A stretch of 64,000 bases of DNA from Pseudarthrobacter sp. NIBRBAC000502770 (lineage in GTDB: Bacteria > Actinomycetota > Actinomycetes > Actinomycetales > Micrococcaceae), in NCBI RefSeq assembly GCF_006517815.1, contig NZ_CP041198.1:3348001-3412000 (forward strand), in the 5' to 3' direction. Made by a program: the position numbers and the translations under genes. The notes under the pieces are model-generated. The model saw only the letters and a program-made list of their open reading frames with translations. It ran no database searches and was not told the origin of the DNA. Of the stretch, positions 45,906 through 54,285 are shown piece by piece; positions within the stretch are counted from its first letter, which is position 1; each line of letters opens with the position of its first letter.

Positions 45906-47126
45906 CTAGTGGGCCACGGCGGCAGCGCCGTGTTCGTCGATGAGGGCGCCGGTTTCGAAGCGTTCCAGCGAGAACGGCTTGTTCAGCTGGTGCGGGGCGC
46001 CGGTGGCAATGGTGTGGGCGAAGGTCATGCCCGCGGCAGGGGTTCCCTTGAACCCGCCGGTACCCCAGCCGCAGTTCACGAACATGTTCTCCACGGGGGT
46101 CAGGCCCACGATCGGTGAGGCGTCCAGGGTGGTATCGACGATCCCGCCCCAGGTCCGGAGCACGTGGGCCCGGGCGAAGATGGGGAAGAGCTCGACGGCG
46201 GCCGCCATTTGCTGCTCGATCACGTGGAACGAGCCGCGCTGGCCGTAGCCGTTGTAGGAGTCCACGCCGGCGCCCATGACCAGTTCGCCCTTGTGCGCCT
46301 GGGAGACATAGACGTGCACGTGGTTGGACATGACCACCGTGGGGTGGACGGGCTCGTGCAGTTCCGAGACCAGTGCCTGCAGGGGGTGGGACTGGATGGG
46401 GAGCTGGAATCCGGCCATTTCGGCCAGGACGGAGCTGTGGCCGGCGGCGGCCAGGCCCACCTTTTCGGTGTTGATGGTGCCGCGGTTGGTCTTGACGCCC
46501 ACGACGCGGTTGCCGTCCTTCAGGAAGCCGGTCACCTCGCAGTTCTGGATGATGTCCACGCCCATTTCGTCGCACTTGCGGGCGAAGGCCCAGGCCACGT
46601 GGTCGTGCTTGGCGATGCCGGCGCGGGGCTGGTAGGTGGCGCCCATGACGGGGTACCGGATGTTGTCGCGGATGTTCAGGATGGGGCAGAGTTCCTTGAC
46701 CTGCTGCGGGTCCAGCCATTCCGCGTCCACGCCGTTGAGCTTGTTGGCGCCGACGCGGCGGATGCTTTCCCGCACGTCGCCCAGGGTGTGGGCCAGGTTC
46801 ATCACGCCGCGCTGGCTGAACAGGAAGTCGTACTCGAGTTCCTCGGGCAGGATTTCCCAGAGCTTGAGGGCGTGCTCGTAGATGGCGGCGCTCTCGTCCC
46901 AGAGGTAGTTGGAGCGGATGATGGTGGTGTTCCGCGCCATGTTGCCACCGGCCAGCCAGCCCTTTTCCAGGACGGCGATGTTGGTCATGCCGTGGTTCTT
47001 GGCCAGGAAGTAGGCGGTGGCCAGGCCGTGGCCGCCGCCGCCGACGATCACGGCGTCGTAGGAGGACTTGGGTTCCGGGTTCCGCCAGAGGAAGTCCGGG
47101 TGCTCAGGAAGGTGCGGGGCGCTCAC
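45906..47126 (-). CDS. soxB: Sarcosine oxidase beta subunit
   Basis: 406 residues. It carries the active-site flavins and oxidises sarcosine. FAD site [18 protein letters not shown] (26-43); His174 and His176 in [14 protein letters not shown] correspond to the segment where FMN is bound covalently in heterotetrameric sarcosine oxidases; [16 protein letters not shown] and [15 protein letters not shown] close the active site. GTG start with a GTGA overlap on glyA. Confidence 0.96.
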   Translation of the reverse strand: MSAPHLPEHPDFLWRNPEPKSSYDAVIVGGGGHGLATAYFLAKNHGMTNIAVLEKGWLAGGNMARNTTIIRSNYLWDESAAIYEHALKLWEILPEELEYDFLFSQRGVMNLAHTLGDVRESIRRVGANKLNGVDAEWLDPQQVKELCPILNIRDNIRYPVMGATYQPRAGIAKHDHVAWAFARKCDEMGVDIIQNCEVTGFLKDGNRVVGVKTNRGTINTEKVGLAAAGHSSVLAEMAGFQLPIQSHPLQALVSELHEPVHPTVVMSNHVHVYVSQAHKGELVMGAGVDSYNGYGQRGSFHVIEQQMAAAVELFPIFARAHVLRTWGGIVDTTLDASPIVGLTPVENMFVNCGWGTGGFKGTPAAGMTFAHTIATGAPHQLNKPFSLERFETGALIDEHGAAAVAH

Positions 47127-48463
47127 TGTGCGGCTCCAATCAGGTCTGCCTCGATGCCGGCCAGGTTGGCGTCGGCGGAGAGGTGCGGGTAGAGGGGGAA
47201 CTTTTCGGCCAGGGCGGTCACGCGTGCGCGGAGTCCGACGGCGGTGTCCCCCGGGAGGGTGCCCGTGCCGGCGGAGGCGATCAGAGCCGTGGCGATGATG
47301 TCCGCAACCTCGGTGAACTCGGCGGCCCCGAAGCCGCGGGCGGCCAGGGCGGGGGTGCCGATCCGGAGGCCGGAGGAAACCATCGGCGGGCGGGGGTCGA
47401 AGGGGACGGCGTTGCGGTTGACCGTGATGCCGATCTGGTGGAGCGCGTCCTCACCCTGCTGGCCATCCAGTTCGGAGTTGCGGAGGTCCACCAGGACCAG
47501 GTGGACGTCGGTGCCGCCGTTGACAACCGAAATGCCCGCGGCTGCGACGTCTTCCTGGAGGAGGCGGTCGGCCAGCAGCCTGGCGCCTTCCAGTACGCGC
47601 TCCTGCCGTTCCTTGAATTCGGGGGCTGCTGCGAGCTTGAAGGCCACGGCCTTGGCGGCGACAACGTGCTCCAGCGGGCCACCCTGCTGGCCCGGGAAGA
47701 CGGCGGAGTTGATCTTCTTGGCGTACTCTTCCTTGGCCAGGATGACGCCGCCGCGGGGGCCGCCCAGGGTCTTGTGGGTGGTGGTGGTGACCACATCCGC
47801 GTACGGGACGGGGTTGGGGTGCAGCCCGGCGGCTACCAGGCCGGCGAAGTGGGCCATGTCCACCATCAGGTAGGCGCCCACGAGGTCCGCGATGCGGCGG
47901 AACTCGGCGAAGTCCAGCTGGCGGGAGTACGCGGACCAGCCGGCAACGATCAGCTTGGGCTTGTGTTCCAGGGCCAGCGCTTCCACCTCGGCCATATCGA
48001 TCCGGAGGTCTTCCTCGCGGACGTGGTAGGGAACCACGTTGTAGAGCTTGCCGGAGAAGTTGATCTTCATGCCGTGGGTGAGGTGTCCGCCGTGGGCCAG
48101 GGAGAGGCCCAGGATGGTGTCGCCCGGGTTCAGCAGGGCGAACATGGCGGCGGCGTTGGCCTGGGCGCCGGAGTGCGGCTGCACGTTGGCGAACTCGGCA
48201 CCGAACAGTGCCTTCACGCGGTCAATGGCGAGCTGTTCGATGACGTCCACGTGCTCGCAGCCGCCGTAGTAGCGCTTGCCCGGGTATCCCTCGGCGTACT
48301 TGTTGGTGAGCACCGAGCCCTGGGCTTCCATCACGGCGGTCGGAGCAAAGTTCTCCGACGCAATCATTTCCAGGGTGGACTGCTGGCGGTGCAGTTCCTG
48401 TGCCACAGCGGCGGCGACGTCGGCGTCGACCGTGGCGAGCGAGGCGTTCAGTACGTCCTGCAT
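47123..48463 (-). CDS. glyA: Serine hydroxymethyltransferase
   Basis: 446 residues. It interconverts glycine plus methylene-THF and serine with PLP; the Lys is in [16 protein letters not shown]. First gene of the operon glyA-soxB-soxD-soxA-soxG-sdaA-purU, with AAGGAGAACA before the ATG. Sarcosine oxidase yields glycine and methylene-THF, the two substrates of this enzyme, so the operon makes its own serine, then pyruvate (SdaA). This set of genes around soxBDAG is known in Arthrobacter. Confidence 0.97.
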   Translation of the reverse strand: MQDVLNASLATVDADVAAAVAQELHRQQSTLEMIASENFAPTAVMEAQGSVLTNKYAEGYPGKRYYGGCEHVDVIEQLAIDRVKALFGAEFANVQPHSGAQANAAAMFALLNPGDTILGLSLAHGGHLTHGMKINFSGKLYNVVPYHVREEDLRIDMAEVEALALEHKPKLIVAGWSAYSRQLDFAEFRRIADLVGAYLMVDMAHFAGLVAAGLHPNPVPYADVVTTTTHKTLGGPRGGVILAKEEYAKKINSAVFPGQQGGPLEHVVAAKAVAFKLAAAPEFKERQERVLEGARLLADRLLQEDVAAAGISVVNGGTDVHLVLVDLRNSELDGQQGEDALHQIGITVNRNAVPFDPRPPMVSSGLRIGTPALAARGFGAAEFTEVADIIATALIASAGTGTLPGDTAVGLRARVTALAEKFPLYPHLSADANLAGIEADLIGAAQ

Positions 48464-48485
48464 TGTTCTCCTTCTGAGCCCTTCG

Positions 48486-48518
48486 GAGTTACTGACCTGT
48501 AACTGATCTGTAACTGAT
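48486..48518. repeat. Three 11-bp direct repeats in the glyA/gntR divergent promoter
   Basis: CTGTAACTGAT occurs twice in exact tandem (48497-48507, 48508-48518) and a degenerate copy GAGTTACTGAC precedes it (48486-48496). An 11-base period places the copies on one face of the helix, as in regulator arrays. They lie 23 bases from the glyA start and 70 from the GntR gene. Confidence 0.6.
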
Positions 48519-48588
48519 ATATTAGAACTGTCGTAATAGTATGTTCCAGATCACTTGGACGTCAATAGCACTCCTGGGAAGGCTCGAA

Positions 48589-49257
48589 ATGAGCGTCACA
48601 TTAGAGAACCACCTGGCCGGCGACGGGGACCTCTCACTCTCCGAACAGGCCTACCGGCACCTCCGGGACCGGCTCATCATGCTGGACATCAGGCCGGGCG
48701 AGGCGATCAACGACGGCAAGCTGGCCGCCGAACTGGGGATCGGCCGCACGCCGGTCCGGGAAGCCCTCAAGCGGCTGGAAAGTGACCACCTGGTGGTGTC
48801 CTATCCCCGCCGCGGAACGTTTGCCACCATCGTCGACATCACCGAACTGGCAGACGTCTCAGAGCTGCGCGAGTCCTTGGAACCTCTGGCCGCCCGCCGC
48901 GCCGCCAAGCTGGCAACGCCGGCACTGCGGAGGGAAATCCGGGAAACCGCGGCAGCGATTTCCACCATGGGCGATGACGACGATGCCTACGACCTCATGC
49001 GGTACGACATCAAGGTCCACCGGCTGATCTACCGGGCCGCCGCCAATGCGCACCTCGAGGACGTCCTGATCCGCTACGACAACCTGGCCACGCGCATCTG
49101 GTGCATGGTGCTGGAAAAAGTACCGTCCGTCGCGTCCCACATTGCCGAGCACGTTGAACTGCTGGAGGCAGTGGCCGACGGCGACGCGGACCGGGCCGGC
49201 AAGCTCGCCCTGGAGCATGTCACCAGTTTCGAGCAGGCCATCCGCAACGTGCTTTAG
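48589..49257 (+). CDS. GntR-family (FCD) transcriptional regulator of the sarcosine operon
   Basis: 222 residues. The winged HTH is clear (LSEQAYRHLRDRLIMLDIRPGEAINDGKLAAELGIGRTPVREALKRLESDHLVVSYPRRGTFAT), followed by an all-helical FCD domain with the His/Asp metal or ligand residues (YDIKVHRLIYRAA; SHIAEHVELLEAVADGD). GGGAAGG six bases before the ATG at 48589. Divergent from glyA-sox, it is the natural local regulator; sarcosine or glycine may be the effector. Confidence 0.93.
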   Translation: MSVTLENHLAGDGDLSLSEQAYRHLRDRLIMLDIRPGEAINDGKLAAELGIGRTPVREALKRLESDHLVVSYPRRGTFATIVDITELADVSELRESLEPLAARRAAKLATPALRREIRETAAAISTMGDDDDAYDLMRYDIKVHRLIYRAAANAHLEDVLIRYDNLATRIWCMVLEKVPSVASHIAEHVELLEAVADGDADRAGKLALEHVTSFEQAIRNVL

Positions 49258-49357
49258 GCAGCCCGCGCCAACAGGCGCCGCCCGCATGTGACGTGGAATA
49301 CTTCCGTACAAGCGCCGCCGAATGTTCCGGCGGGAAGTTCGGGAGGGACAGGCGGAC

Positions 49358-51271
49358 ATGCAGGGATTGGTCAACGAGGACGAAGAAGCCCGGCGGCATG
49401 TCCTGGCGGTGCTGGCGGCGGAGAGCAGCAGGGGGCTGCGCCCCGACCCTGATTTCGACCGCCGCTTCAATGGGCACTTTCCCACGCTCCGCAGCCTTTT
49501 CCATTCCCTTTACGGTGGCCGGACGGACTGGCTGGACCAGCTCGCTGCGCTGGTGGTGCAGAGCGCCCGGTCCTGGCAGGAACGGCCGGCGGAGCTGAAG
49601 GTCCTGGACGCCGGGCGGGAGGAAAACCCGGACTGGTTCCAGTCCAACCGGATGCTGGGCGGCGTCTGCTACGTGGACCGCTATGCCGAAAGCCTGGAAG
49701 GGGTCCGGAAGCGCATCCCTTACTTCAGGGAGCTTGGCCTCACGTACCTGCACCTCATGCCGCTCTTCCTGGCGCCGGAACCACACTCGGATGGCGGGTA
49801 TGCGGTCTCCAGCTACCGTGAGGTGAACCCGAAGCTGGGCACCATGGAGCAGCTGCGCTCCCTGGCAGCGGAACTGAGGGACAACGGCATCAGCCTGGTG
49901 GTGGACTTCATCTTCAACCACACGTCGGACGAGCACGAGTGGGCCCGCAAGGCGGCCGCGGGCGATCCGGAATACAGCGGCTACTACTGGATCTTCCCGG
50001 ACCGGACCATGCCGGACGCCTTCGAAGCGAACGTGCGCGAGATCTTCCCGGAAAACCACCCAGGATCCTTTATCCGGATGGATGATGGCCGCTGGGTCTG
50101 GGCCACGTTCCACACCTACCAATGGGACCTGAACTACTCCAACCCGGAGGTCTTCCGGGCCATGGCTGCCGAGATGCTGTTCCTCGCCAACCAGGGCGTG
50201 GACATCCTGCGGATGGATGCGGTGGCATTCATCTGGAAGCAGCTGGGCACCCCCTGCGAGAACCTCCCGCAGGCGCACACGCTGCTCCGGGCGTTCAACG
50301 CGGTGTGCCGGCTGGCGGCGCCGTCGCTGCTGTTCAAGTCCGAGGCGATCGTGCACCCGGACGAGGTGGCGCTCTACATCGACCGCAAGGAATGCCAGCT
50401 TTCCTACAACCCGCTGCAGATGGCGCTCATCTGGGAATCCCTGGCGACGCGGGATGTGTCGCTCCTTGCCCAGGCACTGCACCGGCGGCACAACATCCCG
50501 GCCGGCACCGCGTGGGTGAACTACGTCCGCAGCCATGACGACATCGGCTGGACCTTCGCGGACGAGGACGCGGCCGAACTGGGCATCAACGGCTTCGACC
50601 ACCGGCGCTTCCTGAACTCCTTCTACGTCAACCGGTTTCCCGGCAGTTTTGCCCGCGGCGTCCCCTTCCAGGACAACCCCAAGACCGGCGACTGCAGGAT
50701 TTCAGGCACGACGGCGTCCCTGTGCGGGATGGAGGTTGACCCGGCCGAGGCGGTGGAACGGATCCTCCTGGCCCATTCGGTGCCCTTCAGCACCGGCGGC
50801 GTCCCGCTGCTGTACCTGGGCGACGAGGTGGGGCAGGTCAACGACTACGCCTACGCCTCGGAACCTGGCCACGAGGAGGACAGCCGGTGGGTGCACCGGC
50901 CGCATTTCCCCGCGGAGCAGTACGCCCGCCGCCTGGACCCGGCCACACCGGAAGGCGCGGTGTACGCCGGGCTGAAGCGGATGATCGAGGTCCGGACCAG
51001 CACCCCCGGGCTGGCGGGGACCACGCTGATCGATTTCGGCACCAACAACCGCGCAGTGCTCGGCTACCAGCGGCCGGGCGCGACGGAGGGCGGCCCCATC
51101 ATCCTGGTCCTGGCCAACTTCAGCGACTCAGCCCAGACCCTCCCGGCGGAAACGTTCAGCGGGTTCTCCCCTGCCGCCGTCGACCTTCTCTCCGAAGCAA
51201 CCCTGCAGTTGGATGACGGCGTCACCCTCCTGCCCCGGCAGTACCTCTGGCTGCGCGTTACGCCGCAGTAA
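49358..51271 (+). CDS. Amylosucrase-type glycoside hydrolase (GH13_4)
   Basis: 637 residues. The (beta/alpha)8 GH13 catalytic residues are Asp287 (ILRMDAVAF), Glu329 (FKSEAIVHP) and Asp394 (SHDDIGW), each one residue beyond the numbering in Neisseria polysaccharea amylosucrase (Asp286, Glu328, Asp393; 636 residues). This match is why I use the ATG at 49358, with AGGCGGAC before it, rather than the one at 49322. Amylosucrase transfers glucose from sucrose to make alpha-1,4-glucan or hydrolyses sucrose. It stands apart from the amine genes around it. Confidence 0.9.
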   Translation: MQGLVNEDEEARRHVLAVLAAESSRGLRPDPDFDRRFNGHFPTLRSLFHSLYGGRTDWLDQLAALVVQSARSWQERPAELKVLDAGREENPDWFQSNRMLGGVCYVDRYAESLEGVRKRIPYFRELGLTYLHLMPLFLAPEPHSDGGYAVSSYREVNPKLGTMEQLRSLAAELRDNGISLVVDFIFNHTSDEHEWARKAAAGDPEYSGYYWIFPDRTMPDAFEANVREIFPENHPGSFIRMDDGRWVWATFHTYQWDLNYSNPEVFRAMAAEMLFLANQGVDILRMDAVAFIWKQLGTPCENLPQAHTLLRAFNAVCRLAAPSLLFKSEAIVHPDEVALYIDRKECQLSYNPLQMALIWESLATRDVSLLAQALHRRHNIPAGTAWVNYVRSHDDIGWTFADEDAAELGINGFDHRRFLNSFYVNRFPGSFARGVPFQDNPKTGDCRISGTTASLCGMEVDPAEAVERILLAHSVPFSTGGVPLLYLGDEVGQVNDYAYASEPGHEEDSRWVHRPHFPAEQYARRLDPATPEGAVYAGLKRMIEVRTSTPGLAGTTLIDFGTNNRAVLGYQRPGATEGGPIILVLANFSDSAQTLPAETFSGFSPAAVDLLSEATLQLDDGVTLLPRQYLWLRVTPQ

Positions 51272-51308
51272 TTGGGAGCTGGCGCCGGGGCGTGAAACCA
51301 TACGGATC

Positions 51309-52163
51309 ATGGCCTCCAAGATTGCGTACCAGGGTGAGCCCGGCGCCAACTCCAACATCGCGTGTCAGCAAATGTTCCCGGACATGGAGAGCGTGCCGTG
51401 CGCCAGCTTCGAGGATGCCTTTGAGCTGGTGGCAAGCGGCGAGGCGGAGCTCGCCATGATCCCCATCGAGAACTCGATCGCCGGGCGGGTGGCGGATATC
51501 CACATCCTGCTGCCGCAGTCCAGCCTGCAGATCGTGGGCGAGTACTTCCTGCCCATCCACTTCGACCTGCTGGGCATCCCTGGCAGCACCATCGAAGGCG
51601 CCACCGAGGTGCACAGCCACATCCACGCCCTGGGCCAGTGCCGGAAGCTGATCCGCGACCATGGCCTCAAGCCCGTCATCGCCGGCGACACCGCCGGGTC
51701 CGCCCGGGAAGTGGCGGAGTGGAACGATCCCCGCAAACTCTCGCTCGCGCCGCCGCTGGCAGCCCAGATCTACGGACTTGAGGTCCTGGCCTCCCGGGTG
51801 GAGGACGACCCCTCCAACACCACCCGCTTCGTGGTCCTGGCCCGCGAAAAGGCGCTTCCGGCCAAGGACGAACTTCCCGGTCCGGCCGTCACCAGCTTCG
51901 TGTTCCGCGTCCGCAACGTCCCGTCCGCCCTGTACAAGGCACTCGGCGGCTTCGCCACCAACGGCGTGAACATGACCCGGCTGGAAAGCTACATGGTGGG
52001 CAACGAGTTCGCCGCCACCATGTTCATGGCCGACGTCGAAGGCCACCCCGAGGACCTGCCGCTGAAGCTGGCCCTCGAGGAACTGGACTTCTTCACCACC
52101 GAGGTACGGATCCTCGGCGTGTACGCCGCGGCCGACTACCGGGCCGCAGCCGCCACCGCCTGA
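51309..52163 (+). CDS. pheA: Prephenate dehydratase
   Basis: 284 residues. It makes phenylpyruvate in phenylalanine synthesis. The catalytic domain (KIAYQGEPGANSNIACQQMFP...AMIPIENSIAGRVADI, SNTTRFVVLAR with the catalytic T-R-F) is followed by an ACT domain (about 195-275; FRVRNVPSALYKALGGFATNGVNMTRLESYMVG). The usual ESRP effector motif is ESYM, as in the alpha-proteobacterial-type enzymes. The ATG lacks a strong ribosome site. Its 3' end overlaps the convergent hydroxylase by 28 bases. Confidence 0.95.
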   Translation: MASKIAYQGEPGANSNIACQQMFPDMESVPCASFEDAFELVASGEAELAMIPIENSIAGRVADIHILLPQSSLQIVGEYFLPIHFDLLGIPGSTIEGATEVHSHIHALGQCRKLIRDHGLKPVIAGDTAGSAREVAEWNDPRKLSLAPPLAAQIYGLEVLASRVEDDPSNTTRFVVLAREKALPAKDELPGPAVTSFVFRVRNVPSALYKALGGFATNGVNMTRLESYMVGNEFAATMFMADVEGHPEDLPLKLALEELDFFTTEVRILGVYAAADYRAAAATA

Positions 52164-54058
52164 CGCGGCGCCGCGGGGGCGGCCTTCAACACGGGCGCGA
52201 AGAACGCGCCGAGTTCCGTGGTTGCCGTCAACGGCAGCACGTTGGCCACGTACTGGTCCGGACGGACCACCACCACAGCTCCGGAACGGTCCACGCCGCG
52301 AAGGTCGAAGATGTCGGCCTTGGGATCGGTGGCATACACCTTCTCGTAGTCGGTCAGCTTGAAGGGCCCCACCAGCGGCTTGAACACTGCGGGCACGGCA
52401 TTGATGTCGACGGCGGTGTGCGGCTGCTGGTAGATGACCTTCAGGTCGAACCACGCGTCAGGGTCGGCACCGGTGGGCGTCGCGGCCAGCGGGGACTCCG
52501 GCGATTTCGCGAACCAGTCCGCCAGCCTGTCCGTTGCCGAGCTGGTGCCCGGCAGGGCGGGATCGGCGAAGACGTAGATCCGCCAGCGGCCGTCAGCGGT
52601 GGCGTGGTGGCCCAGGTGGAGGGGGTTGGTGTCCCCCACCCGGACCACGGGGGCCGACTTGAAGCGCTTGCCCACCGGGAACCCGGTGGCCAGGTCCTGA
52701 TGGTCAGGGGTGCCAACGATCAGGGACGGCGTGTACTGCGTCATGAAGCCGGCCGGGAATTCGGCGGTCTGCACGTAGAAGTCCTCAAGGTCGGAGGGGT
52801 GCTCGAACTCCTCCGGCTTCTTGGCCATCATGGTGGACCATTCCTTGTCGAAGTCGATGAGGTTCTTGGCCACCACCTGCCGTTCCTCGGAATACGTGGT
52901 GAGCAGGCTCTCGGGGCTGCGGCCTTCGAGCACGTGGCCCAGCTTCCAGGCGATGTTGAAGCCGTCCTGCATGGACACGTTCATGCCCTGGCCGGCTTTG
53001 GCGCTGTGGGTGTGGCAGGCATCGCCGGTGATGAACACCCGCGGGGTGCGCGTGCCGCGCTCGGCTGGCAGGACGTCGTCGAACCTGTCCGTAAGCCGGT
53101 GGCCCACCTCGTACACGCTGTGCCATGCCACGTTCCGGACGTCCAGCGTGTAGGGGTGGAGGATCGCATTGGCCTTGGCGATGATCTGCTCGATGGTGGT
53201 CTCACGGACCGAGTGCTGGCTGGCGGGGTCCACTTCGCCCAGGTCCACGTACATGCGGAACAGGTGGCCGCCTTCGCGCGGGATCAGCAGGATGCTGCCT
53301 TCGGCACCCTGGATGGCGCACTTGGTCCTGATGTCCGGGAAGTCGGTGACGGCAAGCACGTCCATGACGCCCCAGGCATGGTTCGCCTGGTCACCGGCGA
53401 GCGTGCAGCCGATGGCCTGGCGCACCTTGCTGCGCGCACCGTCCGCTCCCACGACGTACTTCGCGCGGACAACACGGTCCTGGCCTTCATTCGGGCCTGA
53501 TGTGTGCCGGAGCGTCACCGTCACCGGGTAATCGCCTTCACCGGTCACCGTCAGTCCCTGGAAGTCATAGCCGTAGTCAGGCTTCATCCGGGTGGGAGCG
53601 TTGGCCATGTACTCGGCGAAGTAGTCGAGCACGCGGGCCTGGTTGACGATCAGGTGCGGGAACTCACTGATGCCCATCTCGTCATCCACGGCCCGGGCGG
53701 TCCGGATGATGTTCGCATGGTTGGCGGGATCCGGCTTCCAGAAGGCCATTTCAGTGATGCGGTACGCCTCGGCGATGATCCGCTCCGCGAAGCCGAAGGC
53801 CTGGAACGTCTCCACGCTGCGCGCCTGGATGCCGTCAGCCTGCCCGATGGCGAGCCTGCCGGGACGGCGTTCGATGATGCGGGTGGTCACGCTGGGGAAC
53901 ATGGACAGCTGGGCCGCGGCGAGCATGCCGGCAGGTCCGGTACCCACAATGAGGACGTCCACTTCGTCGGGAAGTTCCTCGGGGCGGTTAAGGCCGACGC
54001 CGGCCGCCGGCTGGACTCGCGGGTCACCGGATACGTATCCGTGGTGGTGGAACTGCAC
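52136..54058 (-). CDS. FAD-dependent aromatic hydroxylase (phenol 2-/3-hydroxybenzoate 4-monooxygenase family)
   Basis: 640 residues. FAD site VLIVGTGPAGMLAAAQL (about 35-51), the DG loop (VVGADGARSKVRQ), GDACHTHSAKAGQGMNVSMQDGFNIAWKL, and a C-terminal thioredoxin-like domain, exactly the group A hydroxylase plan of phenol hydroxylase/MobA. GTG start at 54058 with GAGGAAAG before it. It is divergent from the homoprotocatechuate operon, so the likely job is ring hydroxylation of a hydroxyphenylacetate to homoprotocatechuate in place of HpaBC, but hydroxybenzoate or phenol cannot be excluded. Confidence 0.9.
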   Translation of the reverse strand: MQFHHHGYVSGDPRVQPAAGVGLNRPEELPDEVDVLIVGTGPAGMLAAAQLSMFPSVTTRIIERRPGRLAIGQADGIQARSVETFQAFGFAERIIAEAYRITEMAFWKPDPANHANIIRTARAVDDEMGISEFPHLIVNQARVLDYFAEYMANAPTRMKPDYGYDFQGLTVTGEGDYPVTVTLRHTSGPNEGQDRVVRAKYVVGADGARSKVRQAIGCTLAGDQANHAWGVMDVLAVTDFPDIRTKCAIQGAEGSILLIPREGGHLFRMYVDLGEVDPASQHSVRETTIEQIIAKANAILHPYTLDVRNVAWHSVYEVGHRLTDRFDDVLPAERGTRTPRVFITGDACHTHSAKAGQGMNVSMQDGFNIAWKLGHVLEGRSPESLLTTYSEERQVVAKNLIDFDKEWSTMMAKKPEEFEHPSDLEDFYVQTAEFPAGFMTQYTPSLIVGTPDHQDLATGFPVGKRFKSAPVVRVGDTNPLHLGHHATADGRWRIYVFADPALPGTSSATDRLADWFAKSPESPLAATPTGADPDAWFDLKVIYQQPHTAVDINAVPAVFKPLVGPFKLTDYEKVYATDPKADIFDLRGVDRSGAVVVVRPDQYVANVLPLTATTELGAFFAPVLKAAPAAPRQAVAAAAR

Positions 54059-54122
54059 GGGCTTTCCTCACTTCGTTGTGGATGGCAATCGCTGGGGTAG
54101 TGTTCCATATGAGAACACAAGG

Positions 54123-54135
54123 TTCGATAATCGAA
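54123..54135. promoter_or_regulatory. Candidate IclR-family operator upstream of the hydroxylase
   Basis: TTCGATAATCGAA, a perfect palindrome around one base, 65 bases before the hydroxylase start. It matches the PcaR/PobR-type core GTTCGATAATCGC of IclR regulators of aromatic pathways. No IclR gene is in the window. Confidence 0.55.
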
Positions 54136-54255
54136 AAATAGAAACTTGGTTTCAACTGTACGCTCGATGTGATCCGGGCGACAAGTACCGTCGGTCCAGC
54201 CGCCAAAAGCCCGGAAAACCGGGGGTTGACGGCTAGCTCGGGATGGGTAATAGTG

Positions 54256-54267
54256 ATCGTATACGAT
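54256..54267. promoter_or_regulatory. Candidate GntR/FCD operator before the meta-cleavage operon
   Basis: Perfect 12-bp palindrome ATCGTATACGAT with the GTATAC core common to FadR-type GntR sites, 19 bases before the first operon gene, whose own second gene encodes such a regulator. Position over the transcription or translation start fits repression. Confidence 0.65.
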
Positions 54268-54285
54268 TTCGTACCTGATGAGGAG

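Noticed and set aside
48464..48588. Glycine riboswitch before glyA
   Set aside because: Only 125 bases separate glyA and the GntR gene; none of the conserved glycine-aptamer core is visible and the space is taken up by repeats and promoter.
49322..49357. ATG at 49322 as the amylosucrase start
   Set aside because: No ribosome site before it, and starting at 49358 puts the three catalytic residues one position from the reference enzyme.
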